From: Vibrio ulleungensis
GTDB lineage: Bacteria > Pseudomonadota > Gammaproteobacteria > Enterobacterales > Vibrionaceae
Direction of reading: 5' to 3'
DNA: 64,000 bases
NCBI RefSeq assembly: GCF_016900875.1
Contig: NZ_JAFEUM010000002.1
Span: 558,001-622,000 of the forward strand
Each line of letters begins with the position of its first letter. Position 1 is the first letter of the stretch. Below are positions 23,692 to 33,463 of the stretch, piece after piece. Under the pieces are notes generated by a model. The model was not told the origin of the DNA. It worked only from the letters and a program-made list of their open reading frames with translations, and made no database searches. A program made the translations under genes and the position numbers.

Positions 23692-24903
23692 CTAAGCAGT
23701 AAACTTCTTAATCACTAGCGTGGCGTTAGTGCCACCAAAACCGAAGCTGTTAGACATAACGGTATTGAGCTCTTGCTCGCGGGTCTCGGTAACAATATCG
23801 AGCCCTTCTGCTGCGTCATCTAAGTTGTTTACATTAATGCTTGGTGCAACAAAACCGTGATGCAGCATCAAGGTTGAATAGATCGCTTCATGCACACCTG
23901 CCGCACCGAGTGCGTGACCCGTCATCGCTTTAGTTGCAGAAATTGCAGGGCTGTTGTCGCCAAACACTTCTTGAATAGCACCTAGTTCTTTAACGTCGCC
24001 TACAGGTGTTGATGTACCGTGGGTGTTAACGTAATCCACGCCATCCACATTTTGCATGGCCATCTTCATACAGCGGATCGCGCCTTCGCCCGATGGTGCT
24101 ACCATATCGTAGCCATCTGATGTAGCACCGTAACCTACAATTTCACCGTAGATTTTCGCGCCGCGCGCCAACGCATGCTCAAGTTCTTCAATGACTAACA
24201 TGCCGCCGCCGCCAGAAATAACAAAACCATCACGATCTGCATCATAGGTACGTGACGCTTGATCTGGTGTGTCATTATATTTTGTAGACAATGCGCCCAT
24301 TGCATCAAACATCATAGTCAGTGACCAGTCTAGCTCTTCACCACCACCAGCAAAAACAACGTCTTGCTTGCCAAGCTGGATAAGCTCCATGGCATGACCA
24401 ATACAGTGCGCAGACGTAGCACATGCTGAACTCATAGAGTAGTTCACACCGCGAATTTTGAACGGTGTAGCCAAACACGCAGATACAGTTGACGCCATAG
24501 TACGTGGTACCATGTAAGGACCTACACGCTTAACGCCTTTTTCACGCAGGATATCAACGGCATTCACTTGGTTGAGCGATGATGCTCCACCAGAGCCAGC
24601 GACAATACCGGTACGGTCGTTAGAAACTTGATCATCCGTTAGACCAGAATCGGCAATTGCTTGCTCCATTGACAGATAAGCGTACGCAGCTGCATCGCCC
24701 ATGAAACGCATTTTTTTACGATCGATATGCTCGGCAGGATTGATTTTAAGATCGCCCCAAACCTGTGAACGAAGACCTTTCTCTTTAAATTGTTCAGACG
24801 CGTTGATGCCTGACTTACCCGCTTTAAGAGACTGCAGAACTTCCTCAGCGTTGTTACCAATACTAGAGACAATCCCCATGCCAGTGATGACGACTCGTTT
24901 CAT
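23692..24903 (-). CDS. fabB: 3-oxoacyl-[acyl-carrier-protein] synthase I
   Basis: Condensing enzyme of fatty-acid elongation that is essential for unsaturated fatty acids. It has 403 residues. The catalytic triad is visible: C161 in [11 protein letters not shown], a histidine in [11 protein letters not shown] near residue 296, and a histidine in [13 protein letters not shown] near 331. The glycine-rich [11 protein letters not shown] closes the fold. It is divergent from mnmC, as in E. coli. The 138-base intergenic region contains AACTGGTCAG (24958-24967), one good half of a FadR site, but the other half is poor. Confidence 0.98.
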   Translation of the reverse strand: MKRVVITGMGIVSSIGNNAEEVLQSLKAGKSGINASEQFKEKGLRSQVWGDLKINPAEHIDRKKMRFMGDAAAYAYLSMEQAIADSGLTDDQVSNDRTGIVAGSGGASSLNQVNAVDILREKGVKRVGPYMVPRTMASTVSACLATPFKIRGVNYSMSSACATSAHCIGHAMELIQLGKQDVVFAGGGEELDWSLTMMFDAMGALSTKYNDTPDQASRTYDADRDGFVISGGGGMLVIEELEHALARGAKIYGEIVGYGATSDGYDMVAPSGEGAIRCMKMAMQNVDGVDYVNTHGTSTPVGDVKELGAIQEVFGDNSPAISATKAMTGHALGAAGVHEAIYSTLMLHHGFVAPSINVNNLDDAAEGLDIVTETREQELNTVMSNSFGFGGTNATLVIKKFTA

Positions 24904-25041
24904 TTCCTATTCCTATTCGTTTAATATGCGACAGATAATACCTAAAGAGGGTAGCTTAACTGGTCAGCTTTCAGCTAAACCTTTACTTGGTCTATCCACT
25001 TGGGTCACACTTTTATTCTATTTGCCTTCCATTGAGCCATT

Positions 25042-27036
25042 ATGACACAGATAAAAAACGCCAAACTTGAGTGGAATGACGCGGGAACGCCCGTCTCTGA
25101 ACAGTTTGATGATGTCTATTTTTCAAACGTTAACGGTCTAAATGAAAGCCGCTATGTGTTTATCGAGCAAAATCAATTACCTCAACGCTTATTTACTCAC
25201 GACCGTGACCAGTTTGTTGTAGCAGAAACGGGATTTGGCACCGGGCTAAACTTTTTGGCGCTTTGGGAGGTGTATGAACAAGCGCTACAAGAGTCCGAAC
25301 TCCCGAGGCTGCATTTTATTAGCTTTGAGAAGTTTCCGGTGACGCAAGAGGATCTCGTTAAAGCTCATCAACGCTGGCCTGAGCTTGCGCACTATGCCAA
25401 GCAGCTGCAGCAGCAATACCCTCTCGCAACAGCAGGTTGTCATCGTTTATCGTTTTTAGAAGGTCGCCTTACCCTAGATTTATGGTTTGGCGATATTAAA
25501 ACCACTTTGCCTAACGTCCCTTGCCCTGCTGACGGGTTGGTTGATGCATGGTTTTTAGACGGTTTCGCTCCGAGTAAGAATCCTGATATGTGGTCTCAAG
25601 AACTCTTTACCGGCATGGTCAATTTAGGACACTCTGGCTGCACTGTTGCAACGTTTACCGCAGCCGGTTTTGTGCGCCGTGGACTCATCGAAGCTGGCTT
25701 TGAGATGCGTAAGGGCAAAGGATTTGGGACAAAGCGAGATATGCTAATAGGCAGCCTACCTCATAGTAATGCTCAAGCTACGATCGCCAGCGACTTACCA
25801 AGACATGGCATGCAACACAGTGGCAGCTCGAATGAGTCCGATGAGGTCGCTATTATTGGTGGTGGCATTGCCAGCGTGGTGTTAGCCCAAGCTCTGCTTA
25901 AGCGCGGAAAACGAGTAACACTGTATTGCAAGGACGAACAGTTGGCACAAGGCGCCTCAAAAAACGTACAAGGGGCGTTATACCCCTTACTGAGCGCCAC
26001 TCAACCTCTCATTCACCAACTGTTCTGCAGTGCGTATCAATACGCCCTCAATTTCTACAAACAGTCGGCGGAACAGGTAGAGTTTGATCATGATTGGTGT
26101 GGGGTGGTCCAGCTGCTATGGAGTGAAAAACAGGCTACCAAGCTGGGTAAAATCCGCTCGCTTTCTCTGCCGACAGAATTGGTCACATTTCTCAACGTAG
26201 AACAAACCAACCAGGTAACGGGTTTAACAATCGATAAAGACTCTCTATTGTACAGCCATGGTGGGTGGCTTGCACCGCAGCAGTTGGTTCAGGGACTGGC
26301 CAAATATTTAAGTGATACACAAGCTTTGACCGTGCAGACCAACTGTGAAGTGGTGGCTCTCGATAAGGCCCAGAACTGGCAACTCACACTGGCCAACGGT
26401 GAAACACGGGATCATTCCTGCGTTGTCATAGCGAATGGCCATCTGTTCGATAAGTTACTGCCAACCAATAACTTACCGCTAACGAAAGTTAAAGGCCAAG
26501 TGAGCAATTGCCCGACCACACCAACGTTGAGTCAACTCAACACTGTTTTATGCTATGACGGCTATATGACGCCAAAGAGTGAACTAGACCAACATCATCG
26601 AATTGGTGCCTCATACGATCGAGGAAATATTGATGAAGACTTTGATCAAACGGCGCAACTACAAAACAAAGTGAAATTGGAAACCAGTCTCCCCGATGGC
26701 GAGTGGACATCGGATGTTGATGTCAGTGGGAATCTGGCCAAGCAAGGGATTCGCTGTGTCAGTCGAGATCATTTGCCCTTTGTTGGTGGACTGAGCGATT
26801 TAGAGTTGCAGAAACAGCGCGCCGTCGATCCGTCAGCAGCGGCCCCTCAATATCAAAACGTATATGCGTTATTGGGGTTGGGCTCTCGAGGGCTAACGAC
26901 TGCCCCTCTTCTCGCTGAAGTATTAGCAGCGCAAATGTGTCACGAACCATTGCCATTGAGTGTCGAGTTGCTAGAAGCCATCGACCCGAGCCGTATGTGG
27001 GTGAGAAAAATCCGTAAAGGGAAGCCGATCGTATAG
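25042..27036 (+). CDS. mnmC: Bifunctional tRNA mnm5U34 methyltransferase/FAD oxidoreductase
   Basis: Completes the mnm5(s2)U modification at the tRNA wobble base. The N-terminal domain (about residues 1-245) is the SAM-dependent methyltransferase, with the motif VAETGFGTGLNFLALW and the DUF752 segment DAWFLDGFAPSKNPDMW. The C-terminal domain (about 265-655) is an FAD-dependent oxidoreductase with VAIIGGGIASVVLA as dinucleotide fold and LLGLGSRGLTTAPL near the end. The 664-residue length matches E. coli MnmC (about 668). It diverges from fabB. Confidence 0.96.
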   Translation: MTQIKNAKLEWNDAGTPVSEQFDDVYFSNVNGLNESRYVFIEQNQLPQRLFTHDRDQFVVAETGFGTGLNFLALWEVYEQALQESELPRLHFISFEKFPVTQEDLVKAHQRWPELAHYAKQLQQQYPLATAGCHRLSFLEGRLTLDLWFGDIKTTLPNVPCPADGLVDAWFLDGFAPSKNPDMWSQELFTGMVNLGHSGCTVATFTAAGFVRRGLIEAGFEMRKGKGFGTKRDMLIGSLPHSNAQATIASDLPRHGMQHSGSSNESDEVAIIGGGIASVVLAQALLKRGKRVTLYCKDEQLAQGASKNVQGALYPLLSATQPLIHQLFCSAYQYALNFYKQSAEQVEFDHDWCGVVQLLWSEKQATKLGKIRSLSLPTELVTFLNVEQTNQVTGLTIDKDSLLYSHGGWLAPQQLVQGLAKYLSDTQALTVQTNCEVVALDKAQNWQLTLANGETRDHSCVVIANGHLFDKLLPTNNLPLTKVKGQVSNCPTTPTLSQLNTVLCYDGYMTPKSELDQHHRIGASYDRGNIDEDFDQTAQLQNKVKLETSLPDGEWTSDVDVSGNLAKQGIRCVSRDHLPFVGGLSDLELQKQRAVDPSAAAPQYQNVYALLGLGSRGLTTAPLLAEVLAAQMCHEPLPLSVELLEAIDPSRMWVRKIRKGKPIV

Positions 27037-27053
27037 CCACAAATAGACGCGGC

Positions 27054-27084
27054 ATAAAAAAGCACGGCAATAACAGCCGTGCTT
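27054..27084 (-). terminator. Terminator of the flavin reductase gene
   Basis: A 9-bp stem AAGCACGGC / GCCGTGCTT with a 7-base loop is followed by TTTTTATG on the minus strand. It sits between convergent mnmC and the oxidoreductase gene and could serve both. Confidence 0.88.
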
Positions 27085-27112
27085 AATCGTATCTTTCTAT
27101 CGCAGAGTTGAC

Positions 27113-27640
27113 TTAGTTCCTCAGAGTTGAGGCGAGTGTTTTTAACTGCTGCTCTAAATCTGCTTCAATAGGCAAACCTGATTGCACGTCAAAGGTGTCA
27201 TAGAAACTCGGAACCGAGTGCGAGCCTTTGAGGTCAGCACCAAAATATCCCGCAGACGCGACAGCCGCAGCCAGTACGGTTTTAGCGCCACCTGGACCTG
27301 GTGATGTTGCTAAGAACAGCGCGGGCTTATTACCAAATACGTTGCGTTCTATGCGTGACGTCCAGTCAAATAGGTTCTTGTACGCCGCTGTGTAACTGCC
27401 ATTATGCTCTGCAAAGGCAACCACGATGGCATCGGCTTGTTGCAGCTTGTCCAAGAAGGCTTTTGCACCTTCAGCTTGACCGATTTTCTTTTCCACGTCC
27501 TCACTGAACATTGGGACGTCAAAATCATTAAGATCCAGTACTTCTACTGTCGCATCAGGTATCTGAGCTGCAGTGTAGTGAGCGAGAGTTTTATTGATTG
27601 AGTTTGAGCTATTTGAAGCTCCAAAAGCGACAACATTCAT
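27113..27640 (-). CDS. NADPH-dependent FMN reductase family protein
   Basis: A 175-residue flavodoxin-like protein from the ATG at 27640, preceded by AGGAACG. An upstream in-frame start adds 15 residues that are not family-like. The phosphate-binding loop GASNSSNSINK lies at about residues 6-16, and the NADPH:FMN reductase motif AFAEHNGSYTAAYKNLFDW at about 78-96 is clear. It probably reduces FMN or a quinone or azo substrate with NAD(P)H. The physiological substrate is unknown. Single gene between mnmC and yfcL. Confidence 0.88.
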   Translation of the reverse strand: MNVVAFGASNSSNSINKTLAHYTAAQIPDATVEVLDLNDFDVPMFSEDVEKKIGQAEGAKAFLDKLQQADAIVVAFAEHNGSYTAAYKNLFDWTSRIERNVFGNKPALFLATSPGPGGAKTVLAAAVASAGYFGADLKGSHSVPSFYDTFDVQSGLPIEADLEQQLKTLASTLRN

Positions 27641-27774
27641 AAGCGTTCCTTTTCGACAAATTGGATATCTGGTTGACGTCGTCAACTATAGCCATACTTG
27701 GCCGCTAACATCAGAGAATAAAGTGAAACAAGATGTTCAAATTTGTTGAATAAGGTTACAGGTGTTGTTCGAAA

Positions 27775-28038
27775 TTACAGTTGCTCGACGAGGTCATTCC
27801 ATAAATCGTCAACAATCACTCTATCTGCAGGAGTCAATTCTGAGCGAGCTGCATTAAGGCTTGCAGCAACTTTATTTTTGAGCTCATCCACCGAATCGAC
27901 GCCCTGCTCTTCGCATTCACTCACCGCTAATGAGATATGGCCGCGCAAGTAGCCCCCAGCAAACAGTTCGTCGTCGGAGGCATTTTCTACACGTTGGTCA
28001 ATCTGGTTCAGTAGTTGTTCTTCAAAATCTAAAATCAT
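27775..28038 (-). CDS. yfcL: YfcL family protein
   Basis: An 87-residue acidic, helical protein of the YfcL family, whose function is unknown. Family marks are the N-terminal FEEQLLNQIDQRVENASDDELFAGGYLRGH region (written here for its pattern) and LTPADR near the C-terminus. It lies 21 bases downstream of epmC, the same association as yfcL-epmC in E. coli, so the two are probably co-transcribed. Confidence 0.9.
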   Translation of the reverse strand: MILDFEEQLLNQIDQRVENASDDELFAGGYLRGHISLAVSECEEQGVDSVDELKNKVAASLNAARSELTPADRVIVDDLWNDLVEQL

Positions 28039-28059
28039 GTAACGGGGGTCCTAAATAGT

Positions 28060-28635
28060 TTAACTGATTGAAAAATCAGTAGGAGACAGTGGTGAGATAC
28101 CGTAGAAATTGCGCAGCGCCTCTGATAACATCGCGACGCGCTCGGGTAGCCCTTCAGACAGTATGGTTAATACTTCTTGCTGTACTTTAGCGGTAAAAGC
28201 CAATCTATCGGGTTCGAACTCACCGTGTAAATTGTCACAGCTCACTCGAAATTGGAAGCCTGCACTGGCAGAAAGAATCCATTCGTAGGCTTGAGGGCGG
28301 ATTTCGACCTGCTCAAACTCGGCCTGCTTTTTGGCACAGCGGCCATCGGGTTCATACCAATAACCGTAATCTTCCAGAAGACGTCGTTGTGCGCCAGCCA
28401 CACACCAGTGGGCGATTTCGTGAAGAGCTGAAGCAAAATAACCGCGTGCAAAAATGATCCTATGATGAGCGCAATGCTCATCGGCTGGCAAGTAAATAGG
28501 TTCGTCACCTCCCAACTCCAAGCGAGTGGCATAAGAATGACAAAAAGTGTTATCAAAAATGTTAATAATTTCGTTGATAGAATGCACGATGAAAACGCTA
28601 CGCCTCAGGAAACTGCGCTGCATAGTGTTAAGCAT
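28060..28635 (-). CDS. epmC: Elongation factor P hydroxylase EpmC
   Basis: Hydroxylates the beta-lysylated lysine of elongation factor P. Family marks are DEPIYLPADEHCAHHRIIFA, ALHEIAHWC with a likely HExxH metal site, YGYWYEPDGR, CDNLHGEFEPDR and a C-terminal NFYGISPLSPTDF. The longest reading is 191 residues. E. coli EpmC is about 180 and begins just before the segment aligned with INEIINIFDNTF, so the GTG at 28587 (175 residues) may be the real start. Neither upstream ATG has a convincing ribosome binding site. The product is needed with EpmA and EpmB, which are not in this window. Confidence 0.9.
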   Translation of the reverse strand: MLNTMQRSFLRRSVFIVHSINEIINIFDNTFCHSYATRLELGGDEPIYLPADEHCAHHRIIFARGYFASALHEIAHWCVAGAQRRLLEDYGYWYEPDGRCAKKQAEFEQVEIRPQAYEWILSASAGFQFRVSCDNLHGEFEPDRLAFTAKVQQEVLTILSEGLPERVAMLSEALRNFYGISPLSPTDFSIS

Positions 28636-28745
28636 TTAGTAAAATGAATCAACACTTTGCAACACTCTTGTACTTGCTCGCACCTATACTACCTGTAGGC
28701 TTTTGTAATCTATAACAATAATTTTCATTAAATGGAACTTGAACT

Positions 28746-29912
28746 ATGAAACGTAACATTCAGTTGACCGCCTTAGCAGTGGCGCTATCTTCAGCATCGG
28801 CAACTGCCGCAATTGATGCACGCTCTTTCGCAATGGGCGGAACCGGCGTATCAAACGCAAACTTTCTTACCAGCAGTTTTCATAACCCCGCGCTAGCCGC
28901 ACGTTATTCCGACAGTGATGACTTTGGTATGATCCTGCCAACCATTAACGTACGCGCTCACGATAGCGGTGACCTCGTTACAAGCATCGATAACTTTTCT
29001 GACGCGTTTGACCGCTGGGATGAAAGTAACGGTTCGGACGATCAAGCCAAACAAGAGTGGATTGACGCACTTTCGGCAATGGATGGCGAAATCGTCAATG
29101 CTGACGTTAGCACGGGTATGGTCGTTGCCATCCCTAACCGCTATTTAAGTGCTAACTTTTTCGCCATGGTGAACGCCTCTGTCATTGCTGCACCAAGTGT
29201 TGATGATAGCGACTTCAACATTACCGACCCAGACGAAGAGCTAAAATCAAGCGTGCTCGGTTTAGGTGCAGGAACGGTGGACATTGGTATTACTTTGGCA
29301 AGAGAGCTTCAAGTAGACGCCCTACCTGGCCGTTTATACTTAGGTGTATCGCCAAAATTCCAACAGTTGCTTGCATTGGGTTACAGCGCCTCAGCCGAGG
29401 ATGCGGACGATGACGATTTTGACTTCGATGACGCAAACACCAGCACAGGGTTTAACTTGGACATAGGTTTAGCGTACGACATCAACGATCAAATCCAACT
29501 TGGCTTTAGCGCTAAAAACCTGATTGAAAACACTTTAGAGACCAACAGCTACACAGGCGTTAATGGCAGTTCAACTAACGCAACCTACGTTGTGGGACCA
29601 GAGTACGTAATTGGTGCGTCCTACCAAACCAAACTGTTTGCTGTGTCTGCGGACTTTGATATTAACGAGAAAAAATACTTCGAAGAAATTGACTACGCGA
29701 CACAATTTGCGCGTGTGGGTGCAGAATTTGATGCATGGTCATGGGCACAGATTCGCGCAGGTTACTCAATGTCTTTAAATGATCACTCTGAAGACATGAT
29801 TACTGCGGGTCTAGGACTTAAGCTGTTTGGTACAGCCGGTATCGACCTGTCTGCGGGTTATGGAAGCGACAACAACTATGGTGTTGCCGCTCAGTTCATT
29901 ATGCAGCTGTAA
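28746..29912 (+). CDS. TraF-family outer-membrane beta-barrel protein
   Basis: A 388-residue exported protein with signal peptide (residues 1-22, cleavage near ATAAID). It then has RSFAMGGTGVSNANFLTSSFHNPAL, the N-terminal plug-like pattern of FadL/TraF_2-type barrels. The rest is alternating polar/hydrophobic beta strands with acidic loops, ending in an aromatic-poor strand VAAQFIMQL. Databases often name this family conjugal transfer protein TraF, but no conjugation genes are nearby and the gene is chromosomal and solitary. Role unknown; a small-molecule or lipid channel is possible. Confidence 0.82.
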   Translation: MKRNIQLTALAVALSSASATAAIDARSFAMGGTGVSNANFLTSSFHNPALAARYSDSDDFGMILPTINVRAHDSGDLVTSIDNFSDAFDRWDESNGSDDQAKQEWIDALSAMDGEIVNADVSTGMVVAIPNRYLSANFFAMVNASVIAAPSVDDSDFNITDPDEELKSSVLGLGAGTVDIGITLARELQVDALPGRLYLGVSPKFQQLLALGYSASAEDADDDDFDFDDANTSTGFNLDIGLAYDINDQIQLGFSAKNLIENTLETNSYTGVNGSSTNATYVVGPEYVIGASYQTKLFAVSADFDINEKKYFEEIDYATQFARVGAEFDAWSWAQIRAGYSMSLNDHSEDMITAGLGLKLFGTAGIDLSAGYGSDNNYGVAAQFIMQL

Positions 29913-29917
29913 TTGTA

Positions 29918-31003
29918 TTAAATGGCTGGAGTCTCGGTGGTGACACCGTGATTCTGGCCACGATGACGCAGCAGATGGTCCAGCAGGACAATGGCAAGCA
30001 TCGCTTCTGCAATCGGGACCGCACGGATACCCACACAAGGATCGTGGCGCCCCTTAGTGATCAGCTGCGTCGATTCACCTTGTCTGGTAATGGTTTCACC
30101 AGGAACGGTAATGCTCGACGTTGGCTTAAGGGCAATACTGGCCACAATATCTTGTCCAGTAGAAATACCGCCTAAAATACCGCCCGCATGGTTAGACTTA
30201 AACCCCTCTGGCGTTAGCTCGTCACGGTGCTGACTGCCCTTTTGCTGTGCCACTTCAAAGCCGTCACCAATCTCAACACCTTTTACCGCATTGATGCTCA
30301 TCAGTGCGTGCGCAATATCCGCATCCAGTCGATCAAAAATCGGCTCGCCCAATCCCAAAGGTACCTGTGTTGCAACCACCGTTAGCTTGGCGCCAATAGA
30401 ATCACCTTGCTTTTTAAGATCGCGGATAAGCTGGTCAAACTGGTCAACTTTGTCGACATCAGGACAGAAAAACGGATTATTTTCAATTTCGTTCCAATCG
30501 ACTTTATCAATTGATACATCGCCCATTTGCGACAAGTAGGCGCGAACTTCCACCCCAAACTCTTGCTTAAGGTACTTTTTCGCTACAGCGCCTGCCGCCA
30601 CGCGCATCGCAGTTTCACGAGCTGACGAACGACCACCGCCTCGGTAGTCTCGAACACCGTATTTTTGATGATAGGTATAGTCGGCGTGACCTGGGCGGAA
30701 CTTATCTTTAATTTCTGAATAGTCTTTAGTGCGCTGATCGGTGTTTTCAATCAACAAGCCGATAGAGGTACCGGTCGTTTGACCTTCAAATACACCGGAT
30801 AAGATTTTCACTTGATCCGGCTCTCTACGTTGGGTGGTATAGCGAGAGGTACCAGGGCGACGACGGTCGAGATCACCTTGCAAGTCAGCTTCTGAAAGCT
30901 CAAGGCCAGGAGGACATCCATCCACGATACAGCCCAATGCCAGTCCGTGACTCTCTCCAAAAGTGGTCACTCTAAAGTGTTGCCCAATACTGTTTCCTGC
31001 CAT
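29918..31003 (-). CDS. aroC: Chorismate synthase
   Basis: Final step of the shikimate pathway: converts EPSP to chorismate using reduced FMN. It has 361 residues, typical. Signatures are [16 protein letters not shown] at residues 14-29, [14 protein letters not shown] and the [22 protein letters not shown] segment (pattern quoted in part), and KPTSSI near residue 280. Its neighbour prmB is upstream, as in E. coli. The minus-strand prmB terminator separates the two, so aroC probably has its own promoter. Confidence 0.97.
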   Translation of the reverse strand: MAGNSIGQHFRVTTFGESHGLALGCIVDGCPPGLELSEADLQGDLDRRRPGTSRYTTQRREPDQVKILSGVFEGQTTGTSIGLLIENTDQRTKDYSEIKDKFRPGHADYTYHQKYGVRDYRGGGRSSARETAMRVAAGAVAKKYLKQEFGVEVRAYLSQMGDVSIDKVDWNEIENNPFFCPDVDKVDQFDQLIRDLKKQGDSIGAKLTVVATQVPLGLGEPIFDRLDADIAHALMSINAVKGVEIGDGFEVAQQKGSQHRDELTPEGFKSNHAGGILGGISTGQDIVASIALKPTSSITVPGETITRQGESTQLITKGRHDPCVGIRAVPIAEAMLAIVLLDHLLRHRGQNHGVTTETPAI

Positions 31004-31090
31004 TACTTCCTCTTGTTAGTGCTGTTTTTTTCCTATCCCCCATAGTCGCTTGTCATTTCTGGCTTGTAAAGAGTTGATTGACACAATGAA

Positions 31091-31123
31091 AAACAAAAAA
31101 CGCCAGCCCAAAGGCTGACGTTT
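31091..31123 (-). terminator. Rho-independent terminator of prmB
   Basis: An 11-bp stem with one internal mismatch (AAACG-CAGCC / GGCTG-CGTTT) and a CAAA loop is followed by TTTTTTG on the minus strand, 30 bases after the prmB stop. Confidence 0.85.
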
Positions 31124-31152
31124 CACTGTAATTAACTTGCTATAAAGGAATA

Positions 31153-32085
31153 TCAGTCGATATACAGAGCAAATTCATCGGCATGCTCTATCAGCTGCTG
31201 TTTGGTCAGCATAAACACACCGTGGCCGCCATTTTCAAATTCAATCCAAGTGAATGGGATCTGCGGGTATTGCTCCATCATATGTACCATAGAGTTGCCC
31301 ACCTCACAGATTAAGATCCCTTGATCGGTTAGGTAGTTTGGCGCGTTCGCTAAGATTCGGCGAACCAACTTAAGACCGTCACTGCCCGCCGCTAAGCCTA
31401 GCTCGGGCTCATGCTTAAACTCTTCAGGTAACGTGCCCATGTCTTCTTCATCGACATAAGGAGGGTTAGTCACAATCAGGTCATAATGATCTTTCGGGAT
31501 GTCGCGCAATAGATCCGAGCGAATAGGGAAAACTTGTTGCTCTAAGCCGTGGTCCTGAATGTTTTGCTCGGCCACTGCTAACGCGTCTGTAGAAATGTCT
31601 ACCGCATCGACTTCGGCGTTAGGGAACGCATACGCACAAGCGATAGCAATACAACCACTACCAGTACACAAGTCCATTACGCGAGTCGGTTCAACGGTTA
31701 GCCATGGCTGAAATTGATTTTCAATCAGCTCACCAATTGGCGAACGCGGCACCAGTACACGTTCGTCAACGAAGAATTCTAAGCCACAAAACCACGCTTT
31801 ATTGGTCAAATAAGATGTTGGTACACGCTCATTAATACGGCGGATCACCTTTTCTACAATACGATGACGCTCGCTGGAAGTAAGACGAGAATCAAGGACA
31901 TGCGCGGGCACATCAATAGGAAGATAAATAGAAGGAAGGATCAGTTGTACTGCTTCATCCCAAGAATTATCGGTTCCGTGACCATAAAAAAGGCCGGCTG
32001 CATTAAAACGGCTTACCGTCCAGCGAATCATGTCTTGTAGGGTACGTAATTCGCCTACGACTTCATCGACAAAAATCTTATCCAA
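31153..32085 (-). CDS. prmB: Ribosomal protein L3 (glutamine-N5) methyltransferase
   Basis: SAM-dependent methyltransferase that modifies a glutamine of ribosomal protein L3. The chosen TTG at 32085 gives 310 residues, the same as E. coli PrmB, and the N-terminus MDKIFVDE aligns with it. GGAG lies 6 bases upstream. An in-frame TTG four codons earlier overlaps that ribosome binding site and is less likely. SAM motif [14 protein letters not shown] and the catalytic VTNPPYVD are present. Divergent from smrB with a 57-base promoter gap, as in E. coli. Confidence 0.95.
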   Translation of the reverse strand: MDKIFVDEVVGELRTLQDMIRWTVSRFNAAGLFYGHGTDNSWDEAVQLILPSIYLPIDVPAHVLDSRLTSSERHRIVEKVIRRINERVPTSYLTNKAWFCGLEFFVDERVLVPRSPIGELIENQFQPWLTVEPTRVMDLCTGSGCIAIACAYAFPNAEVDAVDISTDALAVAEQNIQDHGLEQQVFPIRSDLLRDIPKDHYDLIVTNPPYVDEEDMGTLPEEFKHEPELGLAAGSDGLKLVRRILANAPNYLTDQGILICEVGNSMVHMMEQYPQIPFTWIEFENGGHGVFMLTKQQLIEHADEFALYID

Positions 32086-32142
32086 AATGAACTCCAAAAA
32101 GGGTTACAATAGCACCTATATTGTCATCGATTTAAATACCCT

Positions 32143-32667
32143 ATGTCTAATCAAGATTTTGAAGACGAGTGGGCACTGTTTCGTGACGAAGTAAAAGGCG
32201 TCAAAAAGTTCCAACAGGATACCATACTTCCGACCACTGGCAGAGGCCAAAAACAGAAGCAACAACTCAAGACCGACCGCGAAGCCAAAGACAACGAATT
32301 TTTCTTTTCAGACGAATTCGTTCCTCACTTGAGCGAAGACGGCCCAACACGCTATGCACGCAGTGATGTGTCTAAATACGAAGTAAAACGACTGCGTCGC
32401 GGAGTGTATGTGCCCGACGTATATTTGGATATGCACGGCATGACTCAGCAAGAAGCCAAGCGAGAACTGGGTGCGATGATCGCACACTGCTTGTCAGAAA
32501 GTGTCTCGTGTGCCTGTGTAATGCATGGGATTGGAAAGCATATTCTAAAACAGAAAGTACCTTTGTGGCTGGCGCAGCATCCCGACGTGATGGCTTACCA
32601 TCAAGCGCCGCTAGAATTTGGTGGTGATGGTGCACTTCTGGTTTTGCTGTCTATTCCTGAAAAATAA
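32143..32667 (+). CDS. smrB: Ribosome rescue endonuclease SmrB
   Basis: Small MutS-related (Smr) domain nuclease, 174 residues, that cleaves mRNA at collided ribosomes in E. coli. The N-terminal half is charged and helical. The Smr domain occupies about residues 90-172, with DMHGMTQQEAKRELG (catalytic DxH) and VMHGIGKHILKQKVP (HGxG). Divergent from prmB and convergent with sixA. Confidence 0.94.
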   Translation: MSNQDFEDEWALFRDEVKGVKKFQQDTILPTTGRGQKQKQQLKTDREAKDNEFFFSDEFVPHLSEDGPTRYARSDVSKYEVKRLRRGVYVPDVYLDMHGMTQQEAKRELGAMIAHCLSESVSCACVMHGIGKHILKQKVPLWLAQHPDVMAYHQAPLEFGGDGALLVLLSIPEK

Positions 32668-32689
32668 CAAATCTTAAAAACATAAAACG

Positions 32690-32727
32690 GCGGGCGGATC
32701 GTCATCGACAATCCGCCCGCTTTTTTT
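32690..32727 (+). terminator. Rho-independent terminator of smrB
   Basis: A perfect 10-bp GC-rich stem GCGGGCGGAT / ATCCGCCCGC with an 11-base loop is followed by seven T residues on the plus strand. It lies between convergent smrB and sixA. Confidence 0.95.
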
Positions 32728-32744
32728 GTCTGTTTTGGCTTTTG

Positions 32745-33209
32745 CTACGCCGTGACTTGCCAAAGTAGCTCACCACTTTGCCTTTCTACATCCACTTCTA
32801 CACACGCAAGACCTGAGGTTGGAAACATCGGGGGACTGATCCCTTGAGCCAACTCCGCAGTGAGGTAGCCTACAAGCGGTAAGTGTGACACCAGCAATAT
32901 GGATTCCAGCGTCTTAGACTCTGCTAAGGCATACAAAAACTGCGCTACATCTAACGCATCACCGTACGGAGTTATATCGTCGCTATTATCGAGATGTTTA
33001 GCCTGAAAGCACTGGCTGATCTGCTGCCAAGTTTGCTGAGCGCGCACATACGGGCTCACCAACACTTGATCAAATTGCTCTATACCCATCGAAACACATT
33101 TTTGAGCAACAGCAACAGAGGCTTGTTCTCCCCGTGGGGTTAAATTACGCTCAGCGTCACTATTAGCAAACATTTCCGCTTCCCCGTGACGCATGATGTA
33201 TATCTTCAT
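32745..33209 (-). CDS. sixA: Phosphohistidine phosphatase SixA
   Basis: Histidine phosphatase of 154 residues. The catalytic RHG motif is at the N-terminus (IYIMRHGEAEMF, residues 3-14), with the second histidine in LLVSHLPLVG near residue 108. In E. coli SixA dephosphorylates the nitrogen phosphotransferase protein NPr. It converges with smrB and precedes fadJI, the E. coli order, except that a pitrilysin-like gene is inserted here between sixA and fadJ. Confidence 0.94.
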   Translation of the reverse strand: MKIYIMRHGEAEMFANSDAERNLTPRGEQASVAVAQKCVSMGIEQFDQVLVSPYVRAQQTWQQISQCFQAKHLDNSDDITPYGDALDVAQFLYALAESKTLESILLVSHLPLVGYLTAELAQGISPPMFPTSGLACVEVDVERQSGELLWQVTA

Positions 33210-33463
33210 TCTGCTTTACCTTTACCGCAACCGCTGGCAACAAATTATGTCCAACACACCAAATGCGAAGACCATAACCATAGCGCCAACAAAAAGCACT
33301 TAATAATTGAGCCGATTATAGTGACTGTAACTGAAAAGACTTCGACCTCGCTAACACAAATACAAATAAAGTGAGTAACAAGATTTGATCAAAAACATAA
33401 GCCGTTCATAATTAACTGATTGAGCACCTGTTTTTAGGATAGCTCGTTTTTGGAGAGCACACA

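Noticed and set aside
24958..24974. Full FadR operator before fabB
   Set aside because: Only the left half AACTGGTC fits. The same TTAACTGGTCAG string occurs in the dispersed repeats, so it may be unrelated.
28746..29912. Evidence of a conjugative element because of the TraF family name
   Set aside because: No relaxase, type IV secretion or integrase genes lie nearby. The family name is historical.
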